64,000 nt of DNA from Adhaeribacter rhizoryzae (GTDB lineage: Bacteria; Bacteroidota; Bacteroidia; Cytophagales; Hymenobacteraceae), in assembly GCF_008629685.1 (NCBI RefSeq), contig NZ_VWSF01000002.1, forward strand, positions 202,756 to 266,755, given 5' to 3'. A model generated the notes under the pieces. It saw only the letters and a list, made by a program, of their open reading frames with translations, did no database searches and was not told the DNA's origin. Shown piece by piece: positions 25,919 to 35,958 of the stretch (position 1 is its first letter; each line of letters begins with the position of its first letter). Position numbers and translations under genes: made by a program.

Positions 25919-28609
25919 TTACCGGTTATACCAGCTCCGGTTACGGCTAAGTTTTAGGTCGCGTAGCAACGCGGAGCGGGCGTTAATATTTATGGAGTAA
26001 GATTGGTAAACGCCAAACGGAATCCAGCCAATACTCATTTCCCAGCAGTGTAAATCGCGGTGAATATTTAGGCTGGTGTAGGTTAAAGCTTTATTTAAGA
26101 AATCGTAACCTGAGTTATAAGTAACCTTCCATTTATCGGTTAAGTTAAGCGAGCCATCGAAGCCCAGCGATTGCGTGGTTTGCGAGGTTCCGTTGGCCTG
26201 GGCAAAATAACTGGCGGTATAATTTATCCGGAAAGTCCACGGAATTTTAAAGTCGATGTATTGATCCTGCAAATTAACATCGGTTTCCAGCGAAGGCCGG
26301 TTAGTACGCGTTGCTTCCTTTTTGCTTTTTACCGCATCCGGATTCAGGTCAATATCCAGGTTCAGGTTAGCATTAGTTAAGCGGGCAAACCGAAAACTGC
26401 TTTCGTTTATTAACAACCGATCGAGGCGGCGGCCGGCGGCATTTACCTGGTACGGATCTAAGTTGGCGCTGGTAAAAATATTCAGGCGTTTAAACAGTAC
26501 GGTCCGGAATTGCGCGTTAATGGGCTGCACTTTAAATGAATCGGCCGCAAAATTATACCCGCCGGTAAAACTGAAATTATCAATAATACTCACCTTTTCA
26601 AAGGTTTCGGCGGTATCGGTTTTGGCTTTAACTTTGGCTTCTACGTTGTTCTGAATGGTAAAATATAAGGCGCTTTGCAAACCCGAGCCCGAGGGCGCAT
26701 TCATAAAACCGTTATACCTGGATAAATATTGGTAGGGCACCATGCCGGTTGTGCTGTTTACCACATCGCTCAACTGCACATACTGGCCGTAGGCGGTACT
26801 CAGGTTAGGCGTGTAGTTGTACGAGATAGACGGCTGAATCTGGTGCCGGATAGCTTCCAGGCGTTTACCTTTAATAATAGCCATCCCGTAAATGCGCGTC
26901 GATAAACTGGCACCAGCGCCGTATTCGCTGGCCACGCTAAACCGGTTTATGGTATCTATGCGTACGGCGTTGGAGCTTTCTACATAGGTATATTTTAGTT
27001 GTTTCAGGTAGCTGGTAGCGTTGTAGTACAAGCTCGGCGATAAGTTTAGGTGTTTCAGAATCCGGATGCTGTTCATGGCAATCGGGAACGAGTGGCGCAT
27101 ACCCACCTGCGCATTGCGCAGAATAGTAGGAATATTGCGGCCATTTAAAGCCAGCGAGGTATCGCGTTGCTCGCCACCAATTAAATTAACGCCCGGTAAG
27201 GTACCGCTCTGGATGGCATTTGTAATCTGGTTTCGGGCCGTTAAATTATACGCCAGCGAAATATCCTGCAAAAAGTTTCCGCCCGCAGCATTTTTATTGA
27301 ACAGCCGGAACGGGTATTGCCGGTTTACACTTAAAGTTGCCTCGGGTAAGGTAAAGTTATGGACTTTGGTAAGTGTATTTTGGTTGTGCAGCATCGAAGC
27401 CGTAAAAGTTACCGGCGAGTTGGGGTTAGCGTACTGGTACTGCACCGATGAGTTAAACGTGGCCGATAAATTATTGCTGGGGGTACTGTAATTCTGGCGG
27501 TTGTAAAAGCTGGTACCGGCCTGCACGCTGGCCGATAGTTTACCACCCTGCTTGGGAGCCGGCGAATGCGACCACCGGATAAAAAAGCTGCGGGGTTCCT
27601 GGCGCGGAAAGCGGCCCTGACCTACAATCGGGTTAGTATCCGTACGAACACTACCGCCATCGGCGAAGCGGGTGGCACTAAAATCAATACTGAAATTGCC
27701 CTGATACGCGTAGCGTTTGTTATAAGTAGATTGAACGTGCGCCGCCCAACTGCCGTAAGAATAAATATCGCCCAGAATACTTATGCCAATATATTCGTTT
27801 AAAGCTAAATAATAACCACCCTGGCGCAGGTAAAAGCCTTGTTCGCGGGCTTCGCCAAATGTAGGGAAAATAATACCCGACGAGCCGGTGCTGCGTTTTT
27901 TCTGAGGTGTGGGGAAATAGCCAAATAAAAAACCAAGAGGCGTGGGTATATCGGCAAAAACCAAATTAAACGGGCCCGTGAATATTTTTTTCCCGGGTAG
28001 CGCTTTTATTTTAGTAGCATTTATATAAAAGTGCGGGTGCGGTAAATCGCAGGTGGTATAATGGGCATTGGCACCGTAAAAAGCTTCATCGGAGGTGCGT
28101 TTAACGGTTTCGGCGTGTAAAAAGCCTTCGCCCTGCCGGGTAACTACGCCACTTATTTTACCTTTTTTGGTTTTAAAGTTGTAGTTCATCTGGTTAGCCG
28201 TATACATTTCGGCACCCTGCTTAAAAACCGGGGTACCTATTGCTTTGCCAACCGAGTCTGTAGCGCCGGCCGCTGTTAAAATATTAGTTTCGTAATTAAT
28301 GGCCGTTTTGGCCGCCTGCAACGACATATCGCCGTAATCAATATTGGCTTCGCCGTACATATTTACCACCCGCTCGTTTACATGAAAAACAATCGAGTCT
28401 TTGGCTGAATATTTGATAGTGGTGGTAATATCACCTTTAATGGAATCTTGCGTTACCTTTATACTATCGGGGGGAGTAATAGTGTTCGCAGGAGCTTTCT
28501 GGGCGAAAGCGCCAACAGTGCAAAATATTACCATCTGCCCTACGAGCAGAAGTCTCAAAATGAATGGTAATCTTTTCAGGTTAAAAGTTATTTTTATATA
28601 TTTTTGCAA
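25919..28609 (-). CDS. lptD: LptD-like LPS assembly outer membrane protein
   Basis: 896 residues: signal peptide to ~36 (ending GAFAQ), an OstA/LptA-like beta-jellyroll region (about 60-190, VVNMYGEANIDYGDMSLQA), then a long barrel-type sequence with many aromatic-ended strands. In Bacteroidota this protein is annotated as a putative LptD that, with LptE, inserts LPS in the outer leaflet. The conserved CxxC-type disulfide pattern of E. coli LptD is not obvious, although a Cys lies in TTCDLPHPHFY. It is divergent, by 34 nt, from the amidase-mlaD pair, so the control regions overlap. Confidence 0.85.
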   Translation of the reverse strand: MQKYIKITFNLKRLPFILRLLLVGQMVIFCTVGAFAQKAPANTITPPDSIKVTQDSIKGDITTTIKYSAKDSIVFHVNERVVNMYGEANIDYGDMSLQAAKTAINYETNILTAAGATDSVGKAIGTPVFKQGAEMYTANQMNYNFKTKKGKISGVVTRQGEGFLHAETVKRTSDEAFYGANAHYTTCDLPHPHFYINATKIKALPGKKIFTGPFNLVFADIPTPLGFLFGYFPTPQKKRSTGSSGIIFPTFGEAREQGFYLRQGGYYLALNEYIGISILGDIYSYGSWAAHVQSTYNKRYAYQGNFSIDFSATRFADGGSVRTDTNPIVGQGRFPRQEPRSFFIRWSHSPAPKQGGKLSASVQAGTSFYNRQNYSTPSNNLSATFNSSVQYQYANPNSPVTFTASMLHNQNTLTKVHNFTLPEATLSVNRQYPFRLFNKNAAGGNFLQDISLAYNLTARNQITNAIQSGTLPGVNLIGGEQRDTSLALNGRNIPTILRNAQVGMRHSFPIAMNSIRILKHLNLSPSLYYNATSYLKQLKYTYVESSNAVRIDTINRFSVASEYGAGASLSTRIYGMAIIKGKRLEAIRHQIQPSISYNYTPNLSTAYGQYVQLSDVVNSTTGMVPYQYLSRYNGFMNAPSGSGLQSALYFTIQNNVEAKVKAKTDTAETFEKVSIIDNFSFTGGYNFAADSFKVQPINAQFRTVLFKRLNIFTSANLDPYQVNAAGRRLDRLLINESSFRFARLTNANLNLDIDLNPDAVKSKKEATRTNRPSLETDVNLQDQYIDFKIPWTFRINYTASYFAQANGTSQTTQSLGFDGSLNLTDKWKVTYNSGYDFLNKALTYTSLNIHRDLHCWEMSIGWIPFGVYQSYSININARSALLRDLKLSRNRSWYNR

Positions 28610-28643
28610 AGTTAATACGATTACATCTTAACAAACGCATGTT

Positions 28644-29423
28644 GTGAAAAATATTGTTTGCGCTCTATCTATAGTTGTTTTCTTCGTGCTGAGTGGGTTT
28701 CATAATGTGGGCCGGAGCGATGGAAAAGTACGTACCGTGGTTATTGATGCCGGCCACGGCGGTAAAGATGTTGGCTGCAACGGGCGAATTTCGCGCGAGG
28801 CCGATATTGCTTTAAAAGTAGCTTTGGCGCTGGGCCAGCAAATAGAAGAAAACCTGCCCGATGTGAAAGTTATTTACACCCGCAAAACCAATACCTTTGT
28901 GGAATTAATTGACCGGGCCGGTATTGCCAATAAAAATAATGCCGACCTGTTTATTTCTATCCATTGCAATGCGGGGCCGGCGGCGGCCTATGGTACCGAA
29001 ACTTATACCATGGGTTTGCACAAAACAGAAGGCAATTTGCAGGTAGCTAACCGCGAAAACTCGGTTATTTTAAAAGAAGAAAACTACCAGAAAAATTACG
29101 ATGGCTTTGATCCGCGTTCGCCGCAGAGCCATATTCTTATGTCGTTGTTCCAGAGTGCTTACCTGGATAACAGCTTGCGGTTTGCCCAAAAGGTGCAGCA
29201 TAACTTTAAAACCAAAGTGGGCCGTAGCAGCCGCGGCGTAAAGCAAGCTGGGTTTCTGGTGCTGTGGAAATCGGCAATGCCTAGCTCTTTAATTGAAATT
29301 GGTTTTTTAACCAACCCGGCCGAAGAAAAATATCTCAACGATAAAACTAACCAGACGTATATTGCCTCAGGAATATATAAAGCTTTCAAAGACTACAAAC
29401 AAGAACTGGAAGCCATGAATTAA
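28644..29423 (+). CDS. N-acetylmuramoyl-L-alanine amidase (Amidase_3)
   Basis: Zinc amidase of 259 residues that cleaves peptide stems from peptidoglycan in the periplasm. A hydrophobic export signal (about 4-20) precedes the catalytic domain. Zinc ligands: His38 in VVIDAGHGGKD, Glu52 in READIALK, His near 109 in FISIHCNAG; catalytic Glu near 225 in IEIGFLTNPAEE. The GTG start is required, because the nearby ATG runs straight into a stop. The MlaD-like gene follows 19 nt later, and LptD is divergent: an envelope cluster. Confidence 0.93.
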   Translation: MKNIVCALSIVVFFVLSGFHNVGRSDGKVRTVVIDAGHGGKDVGCNGRISREADIALKVALALGQQIEENLPDVKVIYTRKTNTFVELIDRAGIANKNNADLFISIHCNAGPAAAYGTETYTMGLHKTEGNLQVANRENSVILKEENYQKNYDGFDPRSPQSHILMSLFQSAYLDNSLRFAQKVQHNFKTKVGRSSRGVKQAGFLVLWKSAMPSSLIEIGFLTNPAEEKYLNDKTNQTYIASGIYKAFKDYKQELEAMN

Positions 29424-29442
29424 TTTTAACCCTGATGTTTTT

Positions 29443-30468
29443 GTGAAATTATCTAAAGAAGTAAAAGTTGCCTTGCTTGGAGTAGTGGCAATTGCTGCCT
29501 TATATTTTGGTTATCGTTTCTTAAAAGGAACTGATTTCTTTTCGTCTACGAAGAAATACTATGTGGTTTACCCCAATGTAGATGGATTGGCGGTTTCGGG
29601 GCCGGTTATGCTCAATGGCATACGCGTAGGCGTGGTGCAGGATATGAAGCTAATGCCCGAACAAAACAACCACATAAAAGTTGGCATTACCGTACAGGAG
29701 GGCGTAGCCATTGGCGATTCTACCATTGCCAGTTTAACCAGCAGCGATTTATTGGGTGGCAAAGCCATTACCTTGTTTTTAGGCAAAAATAATGTGCGTT
29801 ATAAAGGCGGCGAAAACTTGTTACCCCACGTAGAGCGCAGCATTACCACCATGTTAACCGAAAAAGCAATGCCGGTGCTGGGCCAGGTAGATTCTACTTT
29901 AGTGCGGTTTAATGCGTTGCTAAATGCCGATGCGAAGCGTAATATTCAATCTATTATTGCCAACACCAATGCAACCTCGGAGCTGATTCGTACGACCATG
30001 CTGGCCAACCAGCGCAACATAAGTACCATTACAGCTAACATGAGTGCTTTAACTACTTCGCTGCGCGAAACCGAGCAAAAGTTTAGCCAATTGGCCTCTA
30101 ACCTGAACGAAATTACCGATACCTTGCGCAACGCTCCCATGACCGCCATGATCCGGAACACCAACCAAACGGTGCAGGAAGCCCAGGCCGCCTTAAGCAA
30201 ATTAAACCAATCCTTATCGGAGAACAATGGTACTGTAGGCCGGTTAATGAACGATGATTCGCTGTATGCCAACATGAATGCTTCTACCGCCAGCCTGAAT
30301 GCCCTACTGCAGGATTTAAAAGCTAATCCCAAGCGCTATGTTCATTTTTCTTTAATTGGCGGTGGTACCAAGGTTAAAAAAGCCGATAATGTGAAAACTG
30401 CTACCAAAGTACGCAATGCCGCTAATGTAGAGCAGGCCAATAATGTAGAAGAAGTAGAAAAGAAATAA
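29443..30468 (+). CDS. MlaD/MCE family lipid-transport protein
   Basis: 341 residues with one N-terminal membrane anchor (about 9-25) and an MCE domain (VYPNVDGLAVSGPVMLNGIRVG, near 42-63; SLTSSDLLGGKAITL). A long Asn/Thr-rich amphipathic helical part follows (about 150-290) and then a Lys/Ala/Asn-rich repeat tail. MCE proteins form rings that carry phospholipid between the membranes with an ABC permease; no mlaE or mlaF is nearby. GTG start. Cotranscribed with the amidase; terminator directly after. Confidence 0.88.
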   Translation: MKLSKEVKVALLGVVAIAALYFGYRFLKGTDFFSSTKKYYVVYPNVDGLAVSGPVMLNGIRVGVVQDMKLMPEQNNHIKVGITVQEGVAIGDSTIASLTSSDLLGGKAITLFLGKNNVRYKGGENLLPHVERSITTMLTEKAMPVLGQVDSTLVRFNALLNADAKRNIQSIIANTNATSELIRTTMLANQRNISTITANMSALTTSLRETEQKFSQLASNLNEITDTLRNAPMTAMIRNTNQTVQEAQAALSKLNQSLSENNGTVGRLMNDDSLYANMNASTASLNALLQDLKANPKRYVHFSLIGGGTKVKKADNVKTATKVRNAANVEQANNVEEVEKK

Positions 30469-30496
30469 CAGCGCTGCTGCAAAGTAATATTTTATT

Positions 30497-30522
30497 AAAA
30501 ATCCGCTTCGTGCGGATTTTTT
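30497..30522 (+). terminator. terminator of the amidase-mlaD operon
   Basis: 10-bp perfect hairpin (AAAAATCCGC / GCGGATTTTT) with a TTCGT loop and a T-rich end, 29 nt after the stop. Confidence 0.88.
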
Positions 30523-30637
30523 GTTCCGGACCAGCTAAACCCAAATAGCTACAATGCCATTGGGTAATATTTACTTCTGCTTTCCTTTTTATTACCAGGT
30601 GCAGTGCGCAATATTTTATTCCTTTTTAAAACGTGCT

Positions 30638-32266
30638 ATGGATATTTCTTTTAATAAGAACGAAGACGCTTTAAAACTTTTATGCGTGCAGTTGCGGCAA
30701 AAGATGCATAAAGTCAGTTATGGCGGCGGCGAAAGCCGCATAAAAGCGCAACACGAAAAAGGCAAACTTACTGCCCGCGAACGCATTAAATATTTGCTCG
30801 ATGCCGATACCGATTTTCTGGAAATTGGCGCTTTTGCCGGCGAAGGCATGTACCAGGAACACGGCGGTTGTCCGTCGGGGGGCGTAATAACGGGTGTTGG
30901 TTATGTAAAAGGGCGGCAGTGCGTAGTAGTAGCCAACGATGCCACTGTTAAAGCCGGTGCCTGGTTCCCGATTACGGCCAAAAAGAACTTGCGCGCCCAG
31001 GAAATATCCATCGAAAACCGTTTGCCCATTATTTACCTCGTAGATAGCGCGGGTGTTTATTTGCCTTTACAGGACGAAATATTCCCGGATAAAGAGCATT
31101 TCGGGCGCATGTTCCGGAACAACGCCGTCATGTCGGCGATGGGTATTGTGCAGCTTTCGGCCATTATGGGCAGTTGCGTAGCCGGCGGCGCTTATTTACC
31201 TATTATGTCCGATGAGGCCATGATTGTGGAAGGTACCGGCTCTATATTTCTGGCAGGTTCTTATTTGGTTAAAGCGGCCATCGGCGAAACCATCGACAAC
31301 GAAACTTTAGGCGGCGCCACCACGCATTCCGAAATATCCGGTGTAACCGACTACAAATTCAGCACCGATCAGGAATGCCTGGATCACATCCGGAATATTT
31401 TTGATAAAATGGGCGAATCTAATAAAGCCGGCTTTAACCGGGCCACACCAGCTTTGCCGCAGGCCAACCCCGAAGAAATATACGGTTTATTACCTGAAGA
31501 CCGTGTGAAGCCCTACGACATGCTCGAAATTATTAAACGGTTGGTCGATAACTCGGAGTTTGAACCTTACAAGGATTTGTACGGCAAAACCTTAATTTGC
31601 GGGCTGGCCCGCATAGATGGCTGGGCCGTGGGCATTGTGGCCAATCAACGCAAAATTGTAAAGAGTAAAAAAGGCGAAATGCAGATGGGCGGCGTTATTT
31701 ATTCTGATTCGGCGGATAAAGCGGCCCGGTTTATTATGAATTGCAACCAGAAAAAAATACCCTTAGTATTTCTGCAGGATGTTTCGGGGTTTATGGTGGG
31801 CAGCAAAGCCGAACACGGCGGTATTATTAAAGATGGCGCTAAAATGGTAAATGCCATGGCCAACTCGGTAGTACCAAAATTTACTTTTATTATTGGTAAC
31901 TCTTACGGGGCCGGCAATTATGCCATGTGCGGCAAAGCTTACGACCCCCGCCTGATATTTGCCTGGCCTACCGCCCAAATTGCCGTTATGAGCGGTGCTT
32001 CGGCGGCCAACACCTTACTGCAAATACAAGTAGCTTCGCTTAAAGCCAAAGGCGAAACCATTACGCCCGAGGCCGAAAAACAACTGCTAAACCAAATTAC
32101 CGAAACCTATAACGAGCAATTATCGCCGTACTACGCGGCAGCGCGGTTGTGGGTCGATGGGATTATAGATCCGCTGGAAACCCGCAAAGTTATTTCGATG
32201 GGAATAGAAGCGGCTAACCACGCTCCCCTGGAAAAGCCGTTTAACGTAGGCGTAATTCAAACCTGA
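30638..32266 (+). CDS. acyl-CoA carboxylase carboxyltransferase (beta) subunit
   Basis: 542 residues from ATG 30638. It has the carboxyltransferase fold with crotonase-like halves: KLTARERIKYLLD, the acyl-CoA binding GGVITGVGYVKGRQ, DSAGVYLPLQDE, GSCVAGGAYLPIMSDE and the second-half VPKFTFIIGNSYGAGNYAMCG. The DSAGVYLP block fits methylcrotonyl-CoA or geranyl-CoA carboxylases better than propionyl-CoA carboxylases, but the substrate is not certain. The biotin carboxylase (alpha) subunit is not in the window. Cytoplasmic; leucine catabolism is the likeliest role. Confidence 0.88.
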   Translation: MDISFNKNEDALKLLCVQLRQKMHKVSYGGGESRIKAQHEKGKLTARERIKYLLDADTDFLEIGAFAGEGMYQEHGGCPSGGVITGVGYVKGRQCVVVANDATVKAGAWFPITAKKNLRAQEISIENRLPIIYLVDSAGVYLPLQDEIFPDKEHFGRMFRNNAVMSAMGIVQLSAIMGSCVAGGAYLPIMSDEAMIVEGTGSIFLAGSYLVKAAIGETIDNETLGGATTHSEISGVTDYKFSTDQECLDHIRNIFDKMGESNKAGFNRATPALPQANPEEIYGLLPEDRVKPYDMLEIIKRLVDNSEFEPYKDLYGKTLICGLARIDGWAVGIVANQRKIVKSKKGEMQMGGVIYSDSADKAARFIMNCNQKKIPLVFLQDVSGFMVGSKAEHGGIIKDGAKMVNAMANSVVPKFTFIIGNSYGAGNYAMCGKAYDPRLIFAWPTAQIAVMSGASAANTLLQIQVASLKAKGETITPEAEKQLLNQITETYNEQLSPYYAAARLWVDGIIDPLETRKVISMGIEAANHAPLEKPFNVGVIQT

Positions 32267-32534
32267 TTTTTAGATTATTTTAAATTTAAAATTCCGAAAT
32301 TTGTTGATCCGGGGTTGGAGGTAAAAAAGTTAAAGCTGTTTTTTAAGTTTCAGGTGGTCAGATTAAACCCGGAACGTATAACCAGCATATTAACGGCTTA
32401 AAGATTGGTTGGTGAAAAATGGACTGAAAATCTGAAACTGTAAACGCTTAGGGGAGTGGTTTAAATTTTTTCAGACCTAAATATTACTTCACCCTTTCGG
32501 ATAATTATTAAACTTTTTAAAAGTAGCATTAAGC

Positions 32535-33416
32535 GTGACAAATAAAGAAATAAAGGCATTAATTTCCTTGCTGGAGGATGAAGACGAACATATAGCTTCG
32601 CACGTAGAGGAAAAAATTGTGTCGCTGGGCGAGCCCATTATTCCGTACCTGGAAGAAGAATGGGAATCGAGCATAAACCCCGAGGTGCAGAAGAAAATTG
32701 AAGAGCTGATTCATAAACTGCAGTACGATGGTCTCACAAGTAAATTTAAAAACTGGAAAGAAACCGGCGCGACTAACTTAACCGAAGGCATGTGGCTGGT
32801 GAACAGCTACCAGTATCCTGATGCTTCGCTGGAGAATATTAATAAAACCCTCGACCAGATTTATTACGAGGCCTGGCTGCACGTGCGCACCGATATGCAC
32901 CCTTATGATCAGATAAAGGCGCTGAACCACGTCTTGTTTAAGGTTTATAAATTTTCGGCCAATACTAAAAATTTTCATTCGCCGGCCAATTCTATGCTGC
33001 ACCTGGCCCTGGAAACCAAGCGCGGCAACCCGCTAACCCTTTGCGTAATTTATTTAACCATTGCGCAAAAACTGGGCTTGCCCATTTACGGTGTAAACCT
33101 GCCCAACTTGTTTATTTTAACTTACAAGCAAGAAAACTTTCAGTTTTATATAAACGTGTACAACAAAGGTTTAATGCTTTCCAAGGGCGATATTGATAAT
33201 TATATTCTGCAACTAAACCTGAACCCGGTGGATATTTTTTACGAACCTTGTTCTAACCTGGATATTGTAAAACGGGCTTTGCGCAACCTGGCATTATCGT
33301 TCGAGAAAATGAATGAAGCCGAAAAAGCCGTGGAAGTAAATAAATTGCTGGATAGCATCACCGACGAAAGCACACCGGAAACTCCAGCTTCGGAAAACAC
33401 CGAAGATGAAGAATAA
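32535..33416 (+). CDS. SirB1-like transglutaminase-fold protein
   Basis: 293 residues, GTG start. An N-terminal helical HEAT-like part (about 1-70) precedes the SirB1/YchA core: SANTKNFHSPANSMLHLALETKRGNPLTLCVIYL, with a Cys where the transglutaminase nucleophile would be, and LPIYGVNLPNLFILTY. A short TPR-like tail and an acidic end follow. The family is widespread and without proven activity. A 268-nt AT-rich gap upstream shows no obvious element. A strong hairpin terminator follows. Confidence 0.8.
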   Translation: MTNKEIKALISLLEDEDEHIASHVEEKIVSLGEPIIPYLEEEWESSINPEVQKKIEELIHKLQYDGLTSKFKNWKETGATNLTEGMWLVNSYQYPDASLENINKTLDQIYYEAWLHVRTDMHPYDQIKALNHVLFKVYKFSANTKNFHSPANSMLHLALETKRGNPLTLCVIYLTIAQKLGLPIYGVNLPNLFILTYKQENFQFYINVYNKGLMLSKGDIDNYILQLNLNPVDIFYEPCSNLDIVKRALRNLALSFEKMNEAEKAVEVNKLLDSITDESTPETPASENTEDEE

Positions 33417-33438
33417 ATATTAATAAACAAGCTTAAAT

Positions 33439-33483
33439 AAAACAAAAGCGGCCGCTGTAATTTACAGTGGCCGCTTTTGTTTT
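33439..33483. terminator. bidirectional terminator
   Basis: About 20-bp arms (AAAACAAAAGCGGCC... on both strands) around a short loop, with one wobble near the tip, between the SirB1-like and redoxin genes. Confidence 0.88.
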
Positions 33484-33489
33484 AGCTTT

Positions 33490-33645
33490 TATTATACCAT
33501 TATAAAGCAAAACCTGCGCTTAAGTTTACATTATTGGTCATTATGAGCTTGTCGAAGGATCTATAACAGCATTTTAGATGTTTCGACAGGCTCAACATGA
33601 CAGCAATAACTTAAGCGCATTAACCAATTGTTGATAGTATTATAT
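33490..33645. repeat. family B MITE-like element, copy B2
   Basis: Outer arms GCGCTTAAGT (33516-33525) and ACTTAAGCGC (33609-33618), extended by AT-rich ends (AATTGTTGATAGTATTAT on the right). Inner arms GAGCTTGTCGAA and TTCGACAGGCTC flank GGATCTATAACAGC. It is the shortest and cleanest copy. Confidence 0.8.
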
Positions 33646-33648
33646 GGG

Positions 33649-34194
33649 TTAAAATCGTTTTATCATACAACCCAACGCCCGCTTCTCAGATACCGCAACG
33701 GCCTTATTTGCTAGTACAGCATCCAGGGCATTGCGCAGATAAGGTTCTTTTACCGAACTTTCCAGTTGCGGATTATCATCAATAGCGCCTTTATATTTTA
33801 AAACAAAGCTGCCGTTTACGTTTTGCAACAAAAAGGCTTCGGGCGTTTTGGTGGCCCCAAACTGCTGGCTTATTTTCTGGCCGTTATCCGGCAAAAGTTT
33901 TAAGTTGGTATTGCCGCCGGCTGCGCTGTTGCCTTCTTCCATGCTAATAGCGGGGTTAATAAATAAGAAAGTTACACCTTTGGCTGCATAGTTACTTGCC
34001 AGTTGGCTTAACCGGTTTTCGTAGAGCCGCGAGTTGGGGCAACTCTGGTTTAAAAATATTACCGCCACGGCTTTGGTATTGCTGTAATCGGCCAGAATGG
34101 TAAAGTCTTTCACCGGTTGACCAATTCCGAGGCCTTGCGCCAGCAAAGAACCGGAAGTAGTTATGGTTAATAGTAGCAGTAGAAAATATTTCAT
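33649..34194 (-). CDS. secreted redoxin/AhpC-TSA-like protein
   Basis: 181 residues with a signal peptide (MKYFLLLLLTITTSGSLLAQ) and a thioredoxin fold. FLNQSCPNSRLYENRL near residue 51 holds a single Cys at the N-terminal active-site position with Pro after it, and there is no CxxC. The end of the domain has TPEAFLLQ, equivalent to the cis-Pro loop. One other Cys lies near the C-terminus (LGCMIKRF). A peroxiredoxin-like or redox-inactive binding role is possible. It lies 4 nt after the PPTase gene and is cotranscribed with it. Confidence 0.8.
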   Translation of the reverse strand: MKYFLLLLLTITTSGSLLAQGLGIGQPVKDFTILADYSNTKAVAVIFLNQSCPNSRLYENRLSQLASNYAAKGVTFLFINPAISMEEGNSAAGGNTNLKLLPDNGQKISQQFGATKTPEAFLLQNVNGSFVLKYKGAIDDNPQLESSVKEPYLRNALDAVLANKAVAVSEKRALGCMIKRF

Positions 34195-34198
34195 GGTT

Positions 34199-34855
34199 TT
34201 AAATTATATGGTTTTGCTCGCCTACGCAATAGGTTAAAATATATTCTTCAGGCTTTTCGTAATGTACGGTGTAGGCTTTTTCAGCATCTGAAGTTTTAAT
34301 CCGGGTGTTTAAGGTTCCGGCAGGTTGTAGCGCAAATGGCGCTATTAATATATTGTCTTTAAAAATAAGTTGTTTTTTGCTGTATAATTTATATAAAGTT
34401 TCTTTGGCGCTCCAGTAAACCAACGTTTTATGTAAGTCGCCGGCTGCATCGTTGCTTTCGGTGCTATTCATAAATTTATCGGCCACGCGCAAAACCTTTG
34501 GGCTAATAATTTCAATATCTATGCCAACTTTGTACTCAACCGATAAGATAACCGCCACGTGCCGGTGACTGTGGGTAATCGAAATTTGGTAAGCTTCGTC
34601 TTCAAAACCGGGTTTGCCATAATCGTTATTTTCCAGGGAAATAAAATTATTAGTGAATTTCCGGAGCAACGTATAAGCCAGAATCCGGCTGCTGAGCCAC
34701 TGGGTTTGGCGGGTAACACTGGCAAATTCCGGAATAAACAGGTTGTTGCTGGTCAGGTTTAGTAAATTTTCGCGCAAACATTCCGGCGTTTCCGAAATTT
34801 CCCAAAAACCTATACAAGTAGTCGGGTTTATTTCCCGGATGTTCAGCAGCGCCAT
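34199..34855 (-). CDS. 4'-phosphopantetheinyl transferase superfamily protein
   Basis: 218 residues from ATG 34855. Hallmarks: ISITHSHRHVAVIL, then VGIDIEI (Mg-binding Asp/Glu) and WSAKETLYKLYSKK. It activates carrier proteins by moving phosphopantetheine from CoA to a serine. The length fits Sfp/AcpT-like rather than short AcpS enzymes, and the partner carrier protein is not in this window. The divergent WD40 gene starts 135 nt away. Confidence 0.88.
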   Translation of the reverse strand: MALLNIREINPTTCIGFWEISETPECLRENLLNLTSNNLFIPEFASVTRQTQWLSSRILAYTLLRKFTNNFISLENNDYGKPGFEDEAYQISITHSHRHVAVILSVEYKVGIDIEIISPKVLRVADKFMNSTESNDAAGDLHKTLVYWSAKETLYKLYSKKQLIFKDNILIAPFALQPAGTLNTRIKTSDAEKAYTVHYEKPEEYILTYCVGEQNHII

Positions 34856-34920
34856 GGCAATTTTTTTACTCTTAATAAATAACCTTTTCCGGAGAGGCAA
34901 TATTTTCGGATAGGTAAATA

Positions 34921-34953
34921 TTGCACTTCTTTTAAGTTATTGCCGTACCTTTA
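34921..34953 (+). promoter_or_regulatory. possible Bacteroidota-type promoter for the WD40 gene
   Basis: TTG at 34921-34923 and TACCTTTA at 34946-34953, spaced by 22 nt, resemble the TTTG / TAnnTTTG pair; the last base differs. It lies 37 nt before the ATG. Confidence 0.3.
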
Positions 34954-34989
34954 AACCATTATTTTGGTTTTAAAAGCTTTAAAATTATT

Positions 34990-35958
34990 ATGGGGAGTCC
35001 CATTACAGTTCAGAAAGTAGCCACCTTAACCGGTCACCAGGATTGCGTTTATACCCTGGAACCCGGCGAACAACCCAATATTTTTTATTCGACGGGCGGC
35101 GATGGCATGGTGGTGGCCTGGAACCTGGATAACCCGGAGCAAGGCGAATTAATAGCCCGTGTTTCTACCTCGGTGTACGCGTTGCGGTGGCTGCCCGAAA
35201 CCAAATTGCTGCTGGTAGGCCACAACCAAAATGGCCTGCAGGTACTGGATGTAGCCGGTAAAAAAATAATAAAATCAATTGCTATAAGCGGCGGTGCATT
35301 TTTTGATATTGCCCATGCGCCTCATTTACAAAAAATATACGTGGGCACCACCAATGGCACCCTAACGGTGCTGGATAGCCAGGACTTTCAAGTACAGCAA
35401 ACGATACAGTACAGCACCAAAAGTGTACGGAGCATTGCGGTAAATACCGATCGCGACGAACTGGCCGTGGGCTACAGCGATAATATTATCCGGATTTTAG
35501 ATGCCAAAACGCTGGCTTTGAAGCAGGAATTGGAAGGGCACACCAATTCGGTATTTACCGTAGTTTATAGCCCCGATGGCCAGTATTTATTAAGCGGCAG
35601 CCGCGATGCGCATTTAAAAGTTTGGCAGGTTAACCAGGCTTACCAGGAATATGCCTCTATTATTGCCCATTTATTTACCATTAATAATATTGTGTTTAGT
35701 CCTGATGGTCAGTACTTTGCAACTTGCAGCATGGATAAATCGGTGAAAATCTGGGATGCCCGCACGTTCCGGTTGTTAAAGGTAATTGACAAAGCGCGGC
35801 ACGCCGGGCACGGTACTTCGGTGAATAAATTATTTTGGCCGGCTCGGGTAAATTCGTTAGTTTCGTGTAGCGATGATCGTACTATTTCGGTTTGGGATAT
35901 AAATTTTAGTTTGAGGTATGAAAATAACACCATTAGAGATTCGGCAAAAGACCTTTGA
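34990..35958 (+). CDS. WD40 repeat protein
   Basis: 322 residues making one beta-propeller of about seven blades. Recognisable blades end GDGMVVAWNL, NIIRILDA, DAHLKVWQV, KSVKIWDA and RTISVWDI, each preceded by the SPDGQY-type turn. No signal peptide, so it is a cytoplasmic scaffold. The last 41 nt overlap the DivIVA-like gene in another frame, an unusually long overlap that implies coupled translation. The operon continues into folB. Confidence 0.88.
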   Translation: MGSPITVQKVATLTGHQDCVYTLEPGEQPNIFYSTGGDGMVVAWNLDNPEQGELIARVSTSVYALRWLPETKLLLVGHNQNGLQVLDVAGKKIIKSIAISGGAFFDIAHAPHLQKIYVGTTNGTLTVLDSQDFQVQQTIQYSTKSVRSIAVNTDRDELAVGYSDNIIRILDAKTLALKQELEGHTNSVFTVVYSPDGQYLLSGSRDAHLKVWQVNQAYQEYASIIAHLFTINNIVFSPDGQYFATCSMDKSVKIWDARTFRLLKVIDKARHAGHGTSVNKLFWPARVNSLVSCSDDRTISVWDINFSLRYENNTIRDSAKDL